From Patescibacteria group bacterium (GTDB lineage: Bacteria > Patescibacteriota > UBA1384): 13,542 bases of DNA. Of the stretch, positions 1-9,664 are shown in pieces; positions within the stretch are counted from its first letter, which is position 1; each line of letters begins with the position of its first letter. A program made the translations under genes and the position numbers. Under the pieces are notes generated by a model. That model searched no databases. It worked only from the letters and a program-made list of their open reading frames with translations, and was not told where the DNA came from. The stretch covers positions 1 through 13,542 of the forward strand of contig JAGOOF010000010.1 of the NCBI GenBank assembly GCA_017992655.1, read 5' to 3'.

Positions 1-1
1 A

Positions 2-874
2 CCTTTTATGTTTAACGCCCTAAGGCGCTTTGATTTTTCTTCTTTTGATTTAATTATTTCCTCTAGCCACACCGTAGGGAAAAGCATCACGAAATCTGCA
101 CGCACAAAGCACATTTGCTATTGTCACACCCCTCTTCGTTATGTTTGGGCACCAGAAATCGATCCCCTTAAAAACCGTATCAAGCTTGGCCCTTTAGAAA
201 AACCGTTACTCGCCTACCTTAAAAAATGTGACATAAAATCGAGCAAAACGGTTGACAGGTACATCGCTAACTCCCACTACATAGCAGAACGCATTAAACG
301 TTCGTACGGCACACAGGCAACTGTTGTTTATCCACCGGTCGATACGGCTATATTTAAGCCTAAGAGCAAAGTGAGTAAAAGCGATTATTTTTTGGCGGCA
401 GGGCGCCTCATAAGCTACAAAAAAACCGACCTTATCATACGGGCATGCAATAAAGCAAATGTTAAGCTTGTAGTGGCAGGCACTGGTCCCGAGCTGAAAC
501 GGCTTAAAGAGCTGGGAGGGAAAAATGTCCTCTTTCTGGGCTATGTAAACGATAAAAAGTTAACTGACCTTTATCAGCGGGCAAAAGGAGTGATATTTGC
601 CGCTCACGAAGATTTTGGTATAGTGCCAGTAGAGGCTCAGGCAGCGGGAACAGCAGTTATTGGCTATGGCGCGGGAGGAGCAAGAGAAACAGTAATCGAC
701 GGCAAAACTGGCCTGCTTTTCCAGAGTCAAACCGTTCACTCTCTTGCAAAAGCATTGGCGCAATTCGAGAAACAAAGATTTAGCGCACAAGCATGCATGC
801 TTAACGCACAACGCTTTAGTAAAGAGAATTTTGAAAAACAAATTAAAGAAATTGTACAACATATCTTTGACTAG
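2..874 (+). CDS. GT4-family glycosyltransferase, WbaZ-like (5' partial)
   Basis: This is probably a cytoplasmic retaining glycosyltransferase that moves a sugar from a nucleotide donor onto a lipid-linked glycan for surface polysaccharide. The frame is open to the left edge (Pro-Phe precede the first Met at position 8). Family members normally have about 80-90 more N-terminal residues forming the first Rossmann fold, so the Met at 8 is most likely internal and the gene is truncated by the window. Visible family marks, counted from that Met, are the ICYCHTPLRYVW segment near residue 36, the VVYPPVD hinge region near 105, the FLAAGRL start of the GT-B C-terminal domain, and an intact EX7E motif (the E of HEDFG and the E of PVEAQAAG). 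These resemble WbaZ-type mannosyltransferases, but the sugar cannot be read from sequence. A Wzz-like gene follows 8 bases downstream, which supports a polysaccharide operon. The family call is secure; the substrate is not. Confidence 0.85.
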   Translation, partial: PFMFNALRRFDFSSFDLIISSSHTVGKSITKSARTKHICYCHTPLRYVWAPEIDPLKNRIKLGPLEKPLLAYLKKCDIKSSKTVDRYIANSHYIAERIKRSYGTQATVVYPPVDTAIFKPKSKVSKSDYFLAAGRLISYKKTDLIIRACNKANVKLVVAGTGPELKRLKELGGKNVLFLGYVNDKKLTDLYQRAKGVIFAAHEDFGIVPVEAQAAGTAVIGYGAGGARETVIDGKTGLLFQSQTVHSLAKALAQFEKQRFSAQACMLNAQRFSKENFEKQIKEIVQHIFD

Positions 875-882
875 GAGAAAAT

Positions 883-1503
883 ATGAACGCAACACAGTTT
901 TTTACAAACGTTAAGAAGAGTTGGCCTCTTATCATTTTCTGGGTAGCACTATTTATAGGCATAGCACTCTTACTAACATGGCGTCTTCCTCAAACCTATG
1001 ACGCGGGAAGTACTCTTACGGTAAGCCGTAACAACACCATCAAACAAGAAAATGTAGATTATTATTTGTATGATAATTATTACTCCATTCAATCTGGCGC
1101 GTTTTTAGCAGACAACATTGTGGGTTGGCTCGCGAGTCCTCCTATTGTTGCCAATATTTACAAAAATGCTTCTATTGATTTACCTGAAACAAGCTACAAT
1201 GCGCTTGCAAAGCAGTTTTTGGCCAAGAAATTAAGCCAGAGTAGCAACGTCATTACTTACTCACTTAATTGGGGTGAGCAGGAAGAGGCCGTGAAGCTTG
1301 TTAAAGTGGCAAACGAATATATAAAACAGTTAGTTAATGATGTTAATGCTGGCCAAAAAGACACATCAACCTACTACACTGTAAGCGCATCTGAACCAGT
1401 GGTAATCGCCGTTAAAAAGGGCTACATTATTAATTCACTCATTGCCGCAGTGTTGGCGCTCATTATTAGCGGCTTCTCCTTACTTTACACGAGTAAAAAA
1501 TAG
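883..1503 (+). CDS. Small Wzz-like chain-length/polysaccharide co-polymerase membrane protein
   Basis: This 206-residue protein has one transmembrane helix near each end (about residues 15-33 and 181-202). About 145 residues between them probably face the outside of the membrane. That topology, with short basic cytoplasmic ends (KKS before helix 1, TSKK at the C-terminus), is the one used by Wzz/polysaccharide co-polymerase proteins, which set the length of exported glycans together with a Wzy polymerase or an export complex. It is shorter than E. coli Wzz (about 325 residues), lacks the long coiled-coil domain, and has no tyrosine-kinase domain. The start is supported by AGGAG at 873-877, five bases before the ATG and overlapping the stop of the upstream glycosyltransferase gene. 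The two genes are therefore clearly co-translated. The function rests on topology, weak N-terminal similarity to the Wzz domain, and its neighbour; a generic membrane protein remains possible. Confidence 0.6.
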   Translation: MNATQFFTNVKKSWPLIIFWVALFIGIALLLTWRLPQTYDAGSTLTVSRNNTIKQENVDYYLYDNYYSIQSGAFLADNIVGWLASPPIVANIYKNASIDLPETSYNALAKQFLAKKLSQSSNVITYSLNWGEQEEAVKLVKVANEYIKQLVNDVNAGQKDTSTYYTVSASEPVVIAVKKGYIINSLIAAVLALIISGFSLLYTSKK

Positions 1504-1510
1504 AAGTTTT

Positions 1511-1538
1511 TTGACGGACTGGATTTAAGCGTTATAAT
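1511..1538 (+). promoter_or_regulatory. Sigma70-type promoter of gyrBA
   Basis: The -35 box TTGACG (1511-1516) and a perfect -10 box TATAAT (1533-1538) are separated by 16 bases. The predicted transcript start is near 1545, giving a leader of about 30 bases before the gyrB GTG at 1575. The -35 box starts 8 bases after the stop of the Wzz-like gene, so gyrBA is a separate transcription unit from the polysaccharide genes. Confidence 0.75.
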
Positions 1539-1562
1539 AATGAGGCAGTGATACAATATCGC

Positions 1563-1567
1563 AGGAG
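1563..1567 (+). promoter_or_regulatory. Ribosome binding site deciding the gyrB start
   Basis: AGGAG lies 7 bases before the GTG at 1575. An earlier in-frame GTG at 1548 would sit about three bases after the predicted transcript start, has no Shine-Dalgarno site, and would add nine residues with no family counterpart. The GTG at 1575 is therefore preferred. Confidence 0.75.
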
Positions 1568-1574
1568 TTTTGAG

Positions 1575-3518
1575 GTGCCAGAAGAAGAAAAAAATAATTT
1601 GAAACCATCATATACAGCAGAAGACATTACTGTATTAGAAGGACTAGACCCTGTTCGTAAAAGGCCGGGTATGTATATTGGTGGCACAGGAATAGAAGGG
1701 CTACACCATTTATTGTGGGAAGTATTGGATAACGCCATCGACGAAGCCCTTGCCGGCTACGCGAAAAATATCATTCTCACCTTGGAGGAAAATAGTGTCG
1801 CTTCCGTTTTTGATGATGGTCGAGGCATTCCTGTTGATGTTCATAAACAAACAGGTAAAACCGCTTTGGAAACGGTGCTTACAACTTTACATGCAGGAGG
1901 AAAATTTGGCGGAGCAGGATACAAGGTCTCCGGTGGCCTACACGGCGTTGGTATCTCCGTTGTAAACGCCTTGTCGGTTCTCACTAAAGCAGAGATCTAT
2001 CGCGACGATAAAGTGTACACTCAAGAATATTCTCGAGGCAAACCAAAGGGTCCTGTTAAACAAACGCAAGACACAAAAAAACACGGTACGGAAATTACCT
2101 TTCAGCCAGACAAGGAAATTTTTGAACACACTGCATTTGACTGGAAAACAATAGTTTCCCGTTGTCGCCAACAAGCCTACTTAACAAAAGGCGTGCGTAT
2201 AACAATAATCGATAATCGCAAGGAACAAACTGACCACCCACGGCAATATCATTTTTACTTCGAAGGCGGGATTGCCACCTATGTCCAATATTTAAATCTT
2301 AACCGTAAACCAATACACCGCCCAATTTATATCCAAAAAGAACAAGACGATAATCAGCTGGAAGTAGCCATCGGCTACAGCGAGGATTTTAACGAGCATG
2401 TTTTTACTTTTGCCAATAATATTAACACACCAGACGGAGGCACTCACCTTTCCGGCTTTCGCTCTGCCCTTACCCGCGCCCTTAATGATTACGCAAAAAA
2501 ATACGACCTTCTGAAGAACATGCCCGGTGGCATATCGGGTGACGACACGCGAGAAGGTTTAACTGCAGTAATATCGGTAAAATTGCGCGACCCCCAGTTT
2601 GAAGGACAAACAAAGTCAAAACTTGGAAACCCGGAAATCAAAGGTTTTGTTGAGACTGTTTTGGGCACACAATTAAGCGCCTACTTAGAAGAACATCCTA
2701 AAGAAGCACGTAAGATAATAGAAAAGTCTGTTCTTTCTGCAAAAGCCCGTCTCGCGGCAAGAGCCGCTCGTGAAACAGTTATTCGTAAAGGCGCGCTCGA
2801 CGGCATGACATTGCCCGGAAAACTTGCGGATTGCTCCAATAGAAACCCCGCAGAAAGTGAACTGTATATTGTTGAGGGTGATTCTGCGGGTGGCTCCGCA
2901 AAACAAGGACGGGAACGCAAATTTCAGGCTATCCTTCCTTTAAGAGGAAAAATTCTCAACGTGGAAAGGGCAAGGCTCGACAGAATGCTTTCTAATGAGG
3001 AAATAAAAACCTTAATTGTTGCCATTGGCGTAGGAATAGGCGACGAGATTAATATGAAAAAATTGCGCTATCATAGAATTATCATTATGACAGATGCTGA
3101 CGTAGATGGTTCTCATATTCGCACCCTGCTCCTTACATTTTTCTTCCGTCACTTTCGCCCGCTCATTGATGAAGGTAATATTTACATCGCTCAACCTCCT
3201 CTCTATTTGGTACAAAAGGGTAAGCAAAAACAGTATGCCTATACCGAAGAAGATCGCGCTGATATTGTCCAAGAATACACCGGTGGCAAAGAAGGAGAAA
3301 AAATTAACATTCAACGCTATAAAGGTTTAGGAGAAATGAACCCAACGCAATTATGGGACACTACCATGAACCCGGAAAACCGTATTCTCCTAAAAGTCAC
3401 AATTGAGGACGCACAGGCCGCAGATGAAATATTTACTACTCTTATGGGTGACGAAGTGCCTCCGAGAAAAAGATTCATTCAAACACAGGCGAAAAATGTT
3501 CGCAATTTAGACATTTAA
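1575..3518 (+). CDS. gyrB: DNA gyrase subunit B
   Basis: This is the ATPase subunit of DNA gyrase. It works with GyrA in an A2B2 tetramer to introduce negative supercoils. From the GTG start it has 647 residues, the usual length for GyrB without the insert found in E. coli. The N-terminal GHKL ATPase is intact: EVLDNAIDEA (catalytic Glu about residue 49, Mg-binding Asn about 53), DDGRGIP near 80-86, HAGGKFGG, and GGLHGVG near 120-126. The TOPRIM domain has EGDSAGG (434-440) and DADVDG (507-512), whose acidic residues bind the metals for strand cleavage. QRYKGLGEMN and the C-terminal NLDI end are typical of GyrB. ParE is the alternative paralogue, but adjacency to a GyrA carrying a GyrA box argues for gyrase. 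It has its own strong promoter and AGGAG site, and ends 8 bases before gyrA. Confidence 0.97.
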   Translation: MPEEEKNNLKPSYTAEDITVLEGLDPVRKRPGMYIGGTGIEGLHHLLWEVLDNAIDEALAGYAKNIILTLEENSVASVFDDGRGIPVDVHKQTGKTALETVLTTLHAGGKFGGAGYKVSGGLHGVGISVVNALSVLTKAEIYRDDKVYTQEYSRGKPKGPVKQTQDTKKHGTEITFQPDKEIFEHTAFDWKTIVSRCRQQAYLTKGVRITIIDNRKEQTDHPRQYHFYFEGGIATYVQYLNLNRKPIHRPIYIQKEQDDNQLEVAIGYSEDFNEHVFTFANNINTPDGGTHLSGFRSALTRALNDYAKKYDLLKNMPGGISGDDTREGLTAVISVKLRDPQFEGQTKSKLGNPEIKGFVETVLGTQLSAYLEEHPKEARKIIEKSVLSAKARLAARAARETVIRKGALDGMTLPGKLADCSNRNPAESELYIVEGDSAGGSAKQGRERKFQAILPLRGKILNVERARLDRMLSNEEIKTLIVAIGVGIGDEINMKKLRYHRIIIMTDADVDGSHIRTLLLTFFFRHFRPLIDEGNIYIAQPPLYLVQKGKQKQYAYTEEDRADIVQEYTGGKEGEKINIQRYKGLGEMNPTQLWDTTMNPENRILLKVTIEDAQAADEIFTTLMGDEVPPRKRFIQTQAKNVRNLDI

Positions 3519-3526
3519 AGGCAAAT

Positions 3527-6067
3527 ATGGCGGAAGAAAAAAACAATATGGAAATTGGCTACGTAAAAGACAAAAGTATTGAGCAAGAAATGCAGAATTC
3601 ATACTTGGATTATGCCATGAGCGTAATTGTGGCGCGCGCGCTGCCCGATGTGCGAGATGGTTTAAAGCCAGTTCATAGGCGCATTATTTATGCAATGGGT
3701 GAAATGAGCCTTCTCCACAACCGCAAACACACAAAAAGCGCGAAAATCGTTGGTGAGGTACTTGGTAAGTACCACCCCCATGGCGACTTAGCTGTTTACG
3801 ATACACTCGTTCGCATGGCACAAAATTTTGCAATGCGTTACCGCATGGTTGACGGCCAAGGAAACTTTGGCTCTATGGACGGTGATACTGCGGCTGCCAT
3901 GCGTTATACCGAGGCAAGAATGACACGCCAAGCAGAAGAAATGCTTGTAGATATCGATAAAGACACTGTTGATTTTAAAGAAAATTACGATGGAAGCCTT
4001 ATGGAACCATCGGTTTTACCGGCAAAGGTGCCCCAGCTTCTCCTAAATGGCTCAGTTGGCATTGCGGTTGGAATGGCAACCAATATCCCCACTCACAACC
4101 TTAGTGAAATCTGCGATGCCGTTACCCACTTGATAGATAATCCTAAAGCATCTGTTGAAGATCTTATGCAATTTATACCAGGCCCGGACTTCCCAACTGG
4201 TGGCAAAATCTATGGTAAGGAAGGGATTAAGGCAGCCTATTCCACCGGAAAGGGAAAAATTGTAGTGCGTGGTGAAGCAGAGATAGAAGAAAGCGGAAAA
4301 AATCAGCGCATTATAATATCTTCATTGCCTTTCCAGGTAAACAAAGCAGATCTCATCGCAAAAATCGCCGATTTGGTAAAAGCGAAAAAGATCGAAGGTA
4401 TTACTGGCCTTAGAGATGAGTCAGACCGCAAAGATGGAGTAAGGATTGTTGTTGACCTCAAAGCTAACTCCTATCCCAAAAAAATCCTTAATCAACTTTT
4501 CGACATGACAGCCCTTCAATCGGCGTTTCATGCTAATCTCTTGGCGTTAGAAAGAGGGATTCAACCGAAAGTTTTTACCCTCGACCAGCTATTGCATGAG
4601 TTCATTGCCCATCGTCAAGTTGTTATCCGACGACGGACTGAGTTTTTACTGAAAAAAGCACAAGAGCGTGAGCATATTCTCGAAGGTCTTAAAATAGCTC
4701 TTGATTCCATTGACGAAATTATTGCTGTTATCAAGAAGTCACCTAACAAAGAAGAAGCACAAAAGGCACTCATGGCCGGTTTTGATTTGAGCGAAAGACA
4801 AGCAACCGCCATTTTAGATATGCGTTTATCGCAACTCTCCGCCCTCGAAAGACAAAAAATTGAAGACGAACTTAAGGCAATTAAAGCAATGATTGAAGAT
4901 TATAAATCGATTCTCGGCAACGAAGAAAAAATACTTGCAATTATCAAACAAGAAACTCTCGAGGTAAAAGAGAGCTACGGCGATAAGCGCAAAACAAAGA
5001 TTCTTGCTCAGGAGCTAGAGAGCTTTCGTGCAGAAGATCTTGTTCCTAACGAAGATGTCTTAGTTACTCTTACAAAAGACAACTATATCAAACGTATTCC
5101 TACAGAAAGTTATAAACACCAGGGTCGTGGTGGCAAAGGTGTTGTTGGCATGGGGACAAAAGAAGAAGACGTGATCGAGCACATTGTCCAAGCAGAAACC
5201 CACGACGACATTATGTTTTTCACCGACAGAGGACGCGTTTTTACGACCAAAGTTTACGAACTCCCTTCCGGTTCACGGCAAGCTAAAGGTCAGGCGATTG
5301 TCAATGTTTTACAAATTTCCCCCGAAGAAAAAGTAACGGCAGTCATAGCAATTAGCAAACAACGCTCAACCAGTGAAAAATTCTTTTTCATGGCAACAGA
5401 AAAAGGCGCAGTTAAGAAAACAGAAATCGAAAAATACCGCAACATTCGTAAAACCGGAATTAAGGCCATCGGGCTTAAAGATAATGACACCCTACGCTTT
5501 GTTGATACGTCAACTGGCAAGAACCATGTAATGCTTGTAACCCAAAAAGGGCAAGGAATCCTCTTCGACGAGAAACAGGTGCGTCCTATGGGCCGCTCTG
5601 CCTCTGGCGTTAGAGGCATCAAACTACGAAGTGAAGATAAAGTAATGAGTATGAGTGTTATTCGTTTTGAGCAGGCAGATTTGCTCACGGTTTTGGAAAA
5701 CGGTTTTGGAAAAAGGACACAGGTATTTAAACACTTCAAGGCACAAAATCGTGGCGGCATGGGAGTACGCGCATCCAAAACAAGCACTAAAACAGGCTTA
5801 GTAATTCATGCCCTAGTTCTTGAGGACGATGGAAATGACTTAGTAATGGTTAGCCGCGCAGGGCAAGTCATTCGCATTAAGATTAAAGCTGTTAAGCGCC
5901 TTGGACGCGATACACAAGGCGTTACCCTTATGCGCTTAAAAGGTGGAGATAAAGTGGCATCGGTTACGCTAGTAGATAAAAACGAAGAAGCCACTAATAG
6001 CGTTGCAATTTCCCCCAAAGAACAAAACTCCCCAGACCATAAAGGCGAACAAGAAAAGAAAAGTTAG
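3527..6067 (+). CDS. gyrA: DNA gyrase subunit A
   Basis: This is the breakage-reunion and DNA-wrapping subunit of gyrase, 846 residues. The winged-helix domain holds the catalytic Tyr127 in AAMRYTEARMT, preceded by the DVRDGLKPVHRR segment. The C-terminal half shows six repeats of the beta-pinwheel type (for example VLVTLTKDNYIKRI, FFFMATEKGAVKKT, LVMVSRAGQVIRI) and a GyrA box QGRGGKG at 532-538. That box is needed for DNA wrapping and marks GyrA rather than ParC. The quinolone-determining region reads KYHPHGDLAVYD, with Leu88 where E. coli GyrA has Ser83 (codon TTA, 3788-3790); the Asp87 equivalent, Asp92, is kept. A charged tail of about 35 residues ends the protein. A modest AAAGG site (3517-3521) precedes the ATG by five bases. 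The last 74 bases are also covered by the opposite-strand gene at 5994-6488. Confidence 0.97.
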   Translation: MAEEKNNMEIGYVKDKSIEQEMQNSYLDYAMSVIVARALPDVRDGLKPVHRRIIYAMGEMSLLHNRKHTKSAKIVGEVLGKYHPHGDLAVYDTLVRMAQNFAMRYRMVDGQGNFGSMDGDTAAAMRYTEARMTRQAEEMLVDIDKDTVDFKENYDGSLMEPSVLPAKVPQLLLNGSVGIAVGMATNIPTHNLSEICDAVTHLIDNPKASVEDLMQFIPGPDFPTGGKIYGKEGIKAAYSTGKGKIVVRGEAEIEESGKNQRIIISSLPFQVNKADLIAKIADLVKAKKIEGITGLRDESDRKDGVRIVVDLKANSYPKKILNQLFDMTALQSAFHANLLALERGIQPKVFTLDQLLHEFIAHRQVVIRRRTEFLLKKAQEREHILEGLKIALDSIDEIIAVIKKSPNKEEAQKALMAGFDLSERQATAILDMRLSQLSALERQKIEDELKAIKAMIEDYKSILGNEEKILAIIKQETLEVKESYGDKRKTKILAQELESFRAEDLVPNEDVLVTLTKDNYIKRIPTESYKHQGRGGKGVVGMGTKEEDVIEHIVQAETHDDIMFFTDRGRVFTTKVYELPSGSRQAKGQAIVNVLQISPEEKVTAVIAISKQRSTSEKFFFMATEKGAVKKTEIEKYRNIRKTGIKAIGLKDNDTLRFVDTSTGKNHVMLVTQKGQGILFDEKQVRPMGRSASGVRGIKLRSEDKVMSMSVIRFEQADLLTVLENGFGKRTQVFKHFKAQNRGGMGVRASKTSTKTGLVIHALVLEDDGNDLVMVSRAGQVIRIKIKAVKRLGRDTQGVTLMRLKGGDKVASVTLVDKNEEATNSVAISPKEQNSPDHKGEQEKKS

Positions 6068-6488
6068 GGCTAATTTCTTTTTCGCTTACATACACTCCCC
6101 GTCCAAGCTTAGAAAAACCGGCAATACTTAAGCGCCGACGCAAAAAATCCCGTATTTCTCTTTTCTCTTCCGGTATTTCCACAACAACGATACTGACGTA
6201 ACCTTCTTTTAATTTTTTCTGCGTAAGAAGTGGGCACGTTTTGGCAAAATATTGTGCTCCGCGGGCAGTTAAAGCAACGCTATCACCGTCGTTTTTTTTA
6301 ATGTATTTTCGAGTAAATAAATAATAAAAAACATTATTAACGCTACGCGTGCCATAACCGGCCTTGAAAAGTTTTTCACGTATCTTGTTCTTTGTAAGAT
6401 AGGTATATTGCTTATCGACGTTTTTTACAAGATGCTTAACCACCGACTCACCTAAAATACCTAAAAAATCTTTAGAAATATCTTTCAT
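5994..6488 (-). CDS. Winged-helix protein with PaaX/Cas2-like C-terminal domain
   Basis: The 164-residue protein appears to have two parts. Residues about 30-90 look like a winged helix-turn-helix (KNKIREKLFKAGYGTRSVNNVFYYL, then KYIKKNDGDSVALTARGAQYF, which fits a recognition helix and wing). Residues about 96-140 (VSIVVVEIPEEKREIRDFLR, then RRLSIAGFSKLGRGVYVS) match the pattern of the PaaX C-terminal / Cas2-like ferredoxin fold, usually written as V-x-F-D-I-P-E-x-x-R-x-x-R-D-x-L-R...G-F-x-x-L-Q. The Asp that follows the first strand in that pattern is Glu here, so nuclease activity is unlikely. There is no CRISPR array or other cas gene nearby. A DNA-binding transcriptional regulator is the most likely role, with target unknown. 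It converges on gyrA, overlapping its 3' end by 74 bases. An in-frame TAA six bases before the ATG fixes the start, and no Shine-Dalgarno site is visible. Confidence 0.7.
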   Translation of the reverse strand: MKDISKDFLGILGESVVKHLVKNVDKQYTYLTKNKIREKLFKAGYGTRSVNNVFYYLFTRKYIKKNDGDSVALTARGAQYFAKTCPLLTQKKLKEGYVSIVVVEIPEEKREIRDFLRRRLSIAGFSKLGRGVYVSEKEISPNFSFLVRLYGLGSFVLWGKLQRY

Positions 6489-6576
6489 ATCTTAACTATT
6501 TCACGTTCCGTACGAGAATGCAAATGTTATATTCTCCTTTACTCTGCTTTCTATTTGTGTTACCTTATGCTTAATT
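6489..6576. promoter_or_regulatory. Divergent intergenic promoter region, infB and PaaX-like gene
   Basis: These 88 bases separate the divergent infB and PaaX/Cas2-like genes, so both must be transcribed from here. For infB, TATGCT (6566-6571) lies five bases before the ATG and no Shine-Dalgarno site is present, which suggests a leaderless message. TATATT (6528-6533; TATAAC on the minus strand at 6531-6526) is another candidate -10 for either direction. No good -35 box was found for any of these, so the exact promoters are uncertain. Confidence 0.35.
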
Positions 6577-8508
<1,932 letters not shown>

Positions 8509-8526
8509 AAACGAACGTTAAATTAC

Positions 8527-8554
8527 TTGACAGCTAGTATGAGTATGCTATCAT
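8527..8554 (+). promoter_or_regulatory. Extended -10 sigma70-type promoter of the M23 peptidase gene
   Basis: A perfect TTGACA (8527-8532) is followed after 16 bases by TATCAT (8549-8554). TGC immediately before the -10 forms an extended -10. The transcript is predicted to start around 8561, so the ATG at 8565 would have a leader of only 0-4 bases and no ribosome binding site. The promoter begins 18 bases after the infB stop. Confidence 0.7.
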
Positions 8555-8564
8555 CCACCAGTGT

Positions 8565-9641
8565 ATGACAAATACAACTAATAACGAAGAAGGTTCGATA
8601 CCGTTACCTTCCCCCAAAGCCAATAGTTTTTTCTCCCTTTTCTCCAAGTTATTTCAGGGCAAAAAACAAGGCCGAGGGGCAAAAACTGAATACGACAAAC
8701 CGCTTCACCGCGCTTATCTATACTTAGGAAAACGCCCATTTTGGGGTTACCACGTCTTTTTCTTGTTCTTAATTACGCTTGTTGGGACAAGCACTAGCCT
8801 GGCAAAAACACGGTTAGAGCAAAGCATCTTGCAAAATAGTGAGTCAGTTGGCAACGAGGCAAAAGCAGTTTTAGCCGCCTCCGTTGATCGTTTCACCCCA
8901 GTTGTACAGGAGGATCCGACATCTCTCATTCTCGCAACAAAAACAGATAATAACGAGGGGTATTACTCTGAACCCCTCATTACAGAAACAAAACTGACAG
9001 AAAGACCCGCGCCTGAACCAAAAGTTGATTTGACTAAACGCTCAAGATCTATTGTTTACACCGTGGAACCAGGTGACACTCTGAGTACGATTGGCCTAAA
9101 ATATGGTTTGCGTGTCGCTACAATTCAATATCAAAACAATATAAAAAGCGAGAATATCGTTCCAGGGCAAAAACTCACCCTTCCCCCCGGCGACATTAGC
9201 GCATCGCTTATAGCGCAAAACAATAATAAAAAAATTGCTGACGCGCGCTACTTTGGGGCACAAACAAGTGGAACAACTGGCTTTGTTAAGCCCATGAATT
9301 ACTCCTATATTTCCCGCCGCATTCTTGCCGGCCACAATGGCACAGACATGGTTGCCCCCAGAGGAACGGCTGTTGTTTCCGCAAAGAGCGGAGTGGTTAC
9401 CGGCGCCTCTTATGGTTGGAACGGAGGCTACGGCAATATCGTTACCATTGACCATGGTGGTGGCGTAAGAACCCGCTACGCCCACCTTGACTCTATTGCA
9501 GTATCTGCTGGCCAAAGCGTGAGCGCGGGGCAATATATTGGCGCCTGCGGTAACACAGGAAGAGTAATAAGCTTTGGTGGTGGTGGTTATCACCTTCATT
9601 TTGAGGCAATTGTAAACGGGCGTTATACTGCCCCTTTCTAA
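8565..9641 (+). CDS. Membrane-anchored LysM and M23-family metallopeptidase
   Basis: This is a probable cell-wall hydrolase or hydrolase-like regulator acting outside the membrane. The first 60 residues are hydrophilic and basic; one hydrophobic helix at about 61-79 then anchors the protein, N-terminus inside. A linker leads to a LysM peptidoglycan-binding domain at about 163-208 (YTVEPGDTLSTIGLKYG...VPGQKLTLP). The C-terminal M23 domain keeps the expected zinc ligands and catalytic residues: H257-x3-D261 (HNGTD), H307 in RYAHL, and H343/H345 in HLHFE. M23 enzymes cleave peptide cross-links of peptidoglycan. An unusual VISFGGGGY segment stands where most relatives have a short STGP before HLHFE. 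At 358 residues the protein looks complete. It has its own promoter and is followed by an inverted repeat, so it is probably monocistronic. The ATG is supported by promoter position rather than by a Shine-Dalgarno site. Confidence 0.9.
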   Translation: MTNTTNNEEGSIPLPSPKANSFFSLFSKLFQGKKQGRGAKTEYDKPLHRAYLYLGKRPFWGYHVFFLFLITLVGTSTSLAKTRLEQSILQNSESVGNEAKAVLAASVDRFTPVVQEDPTSLILATKTDNNEGYYSEPLITETKLTERPAPEPKVDLTKRSRSIVYTVEPGDTLSTIGLKYGLRVATIQYQNNIKSENIVPGQKLTLPPGDISASLIAQNNNKKIADARYFGAQTSGTTGFVKPMNYSYISRRILAGHNGTDMVAPRGTAVVSAKSGVVTGASYGWNGGYGNIVTIDHGGGVRTRYAHLDSIAVSAGQSVSAGQYIGACGNTGRVISFGGGGYHLHFEAIVNGRYTAPF

Positions 9642-9664
9642 ACGCATAAAACAACATTCAGTGT

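Noticed and set aside
1495..1512. A6 and T6 runs around the stop of the Wzz-like gene (AAAAAA-TAGAAG-TTTTTT), a possible terminator.
   Set aside because: The stem would be six A-T pairs only, too weak for an intrinsic terminator, and the T run overlaps the gyrB -35 box.
1548..1574. Upstream GTG start for gyrB giving nine extra residues.
   Set aside because: It sits almost at the predicted transcript start, has no Shine-Dalgarno site, and the extra residues (MIQYRRSFE) lack a family match. The GTG at 1575 has AGGAG seven bases ahead.
2941..2946. Arg in LPLRGKILN of GyrB, where E. coli has the quinolone-related Lys447.
   Set aside because: Arg at this position is normal in many bacteria, including Gram-positive GyrB, so it is not a notable resistance change.
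5290..5787. A 165-codon open frame on the minus strand inside gyrA.
   Set aside because: It is the antisense shadow of the strongly conserved GyrA pinwheel domain. The product has no recognisable domain and no start signals.
5994..6488. Reading the Cas2-like domain as part of a CRISPR-Cas system.
   Set aside because: No direct-repeat array, cas1 or effector gene is in the window, the Cas2-type Asp is Glu, and the winged-helix fusion fits PaaX-type regulators better.
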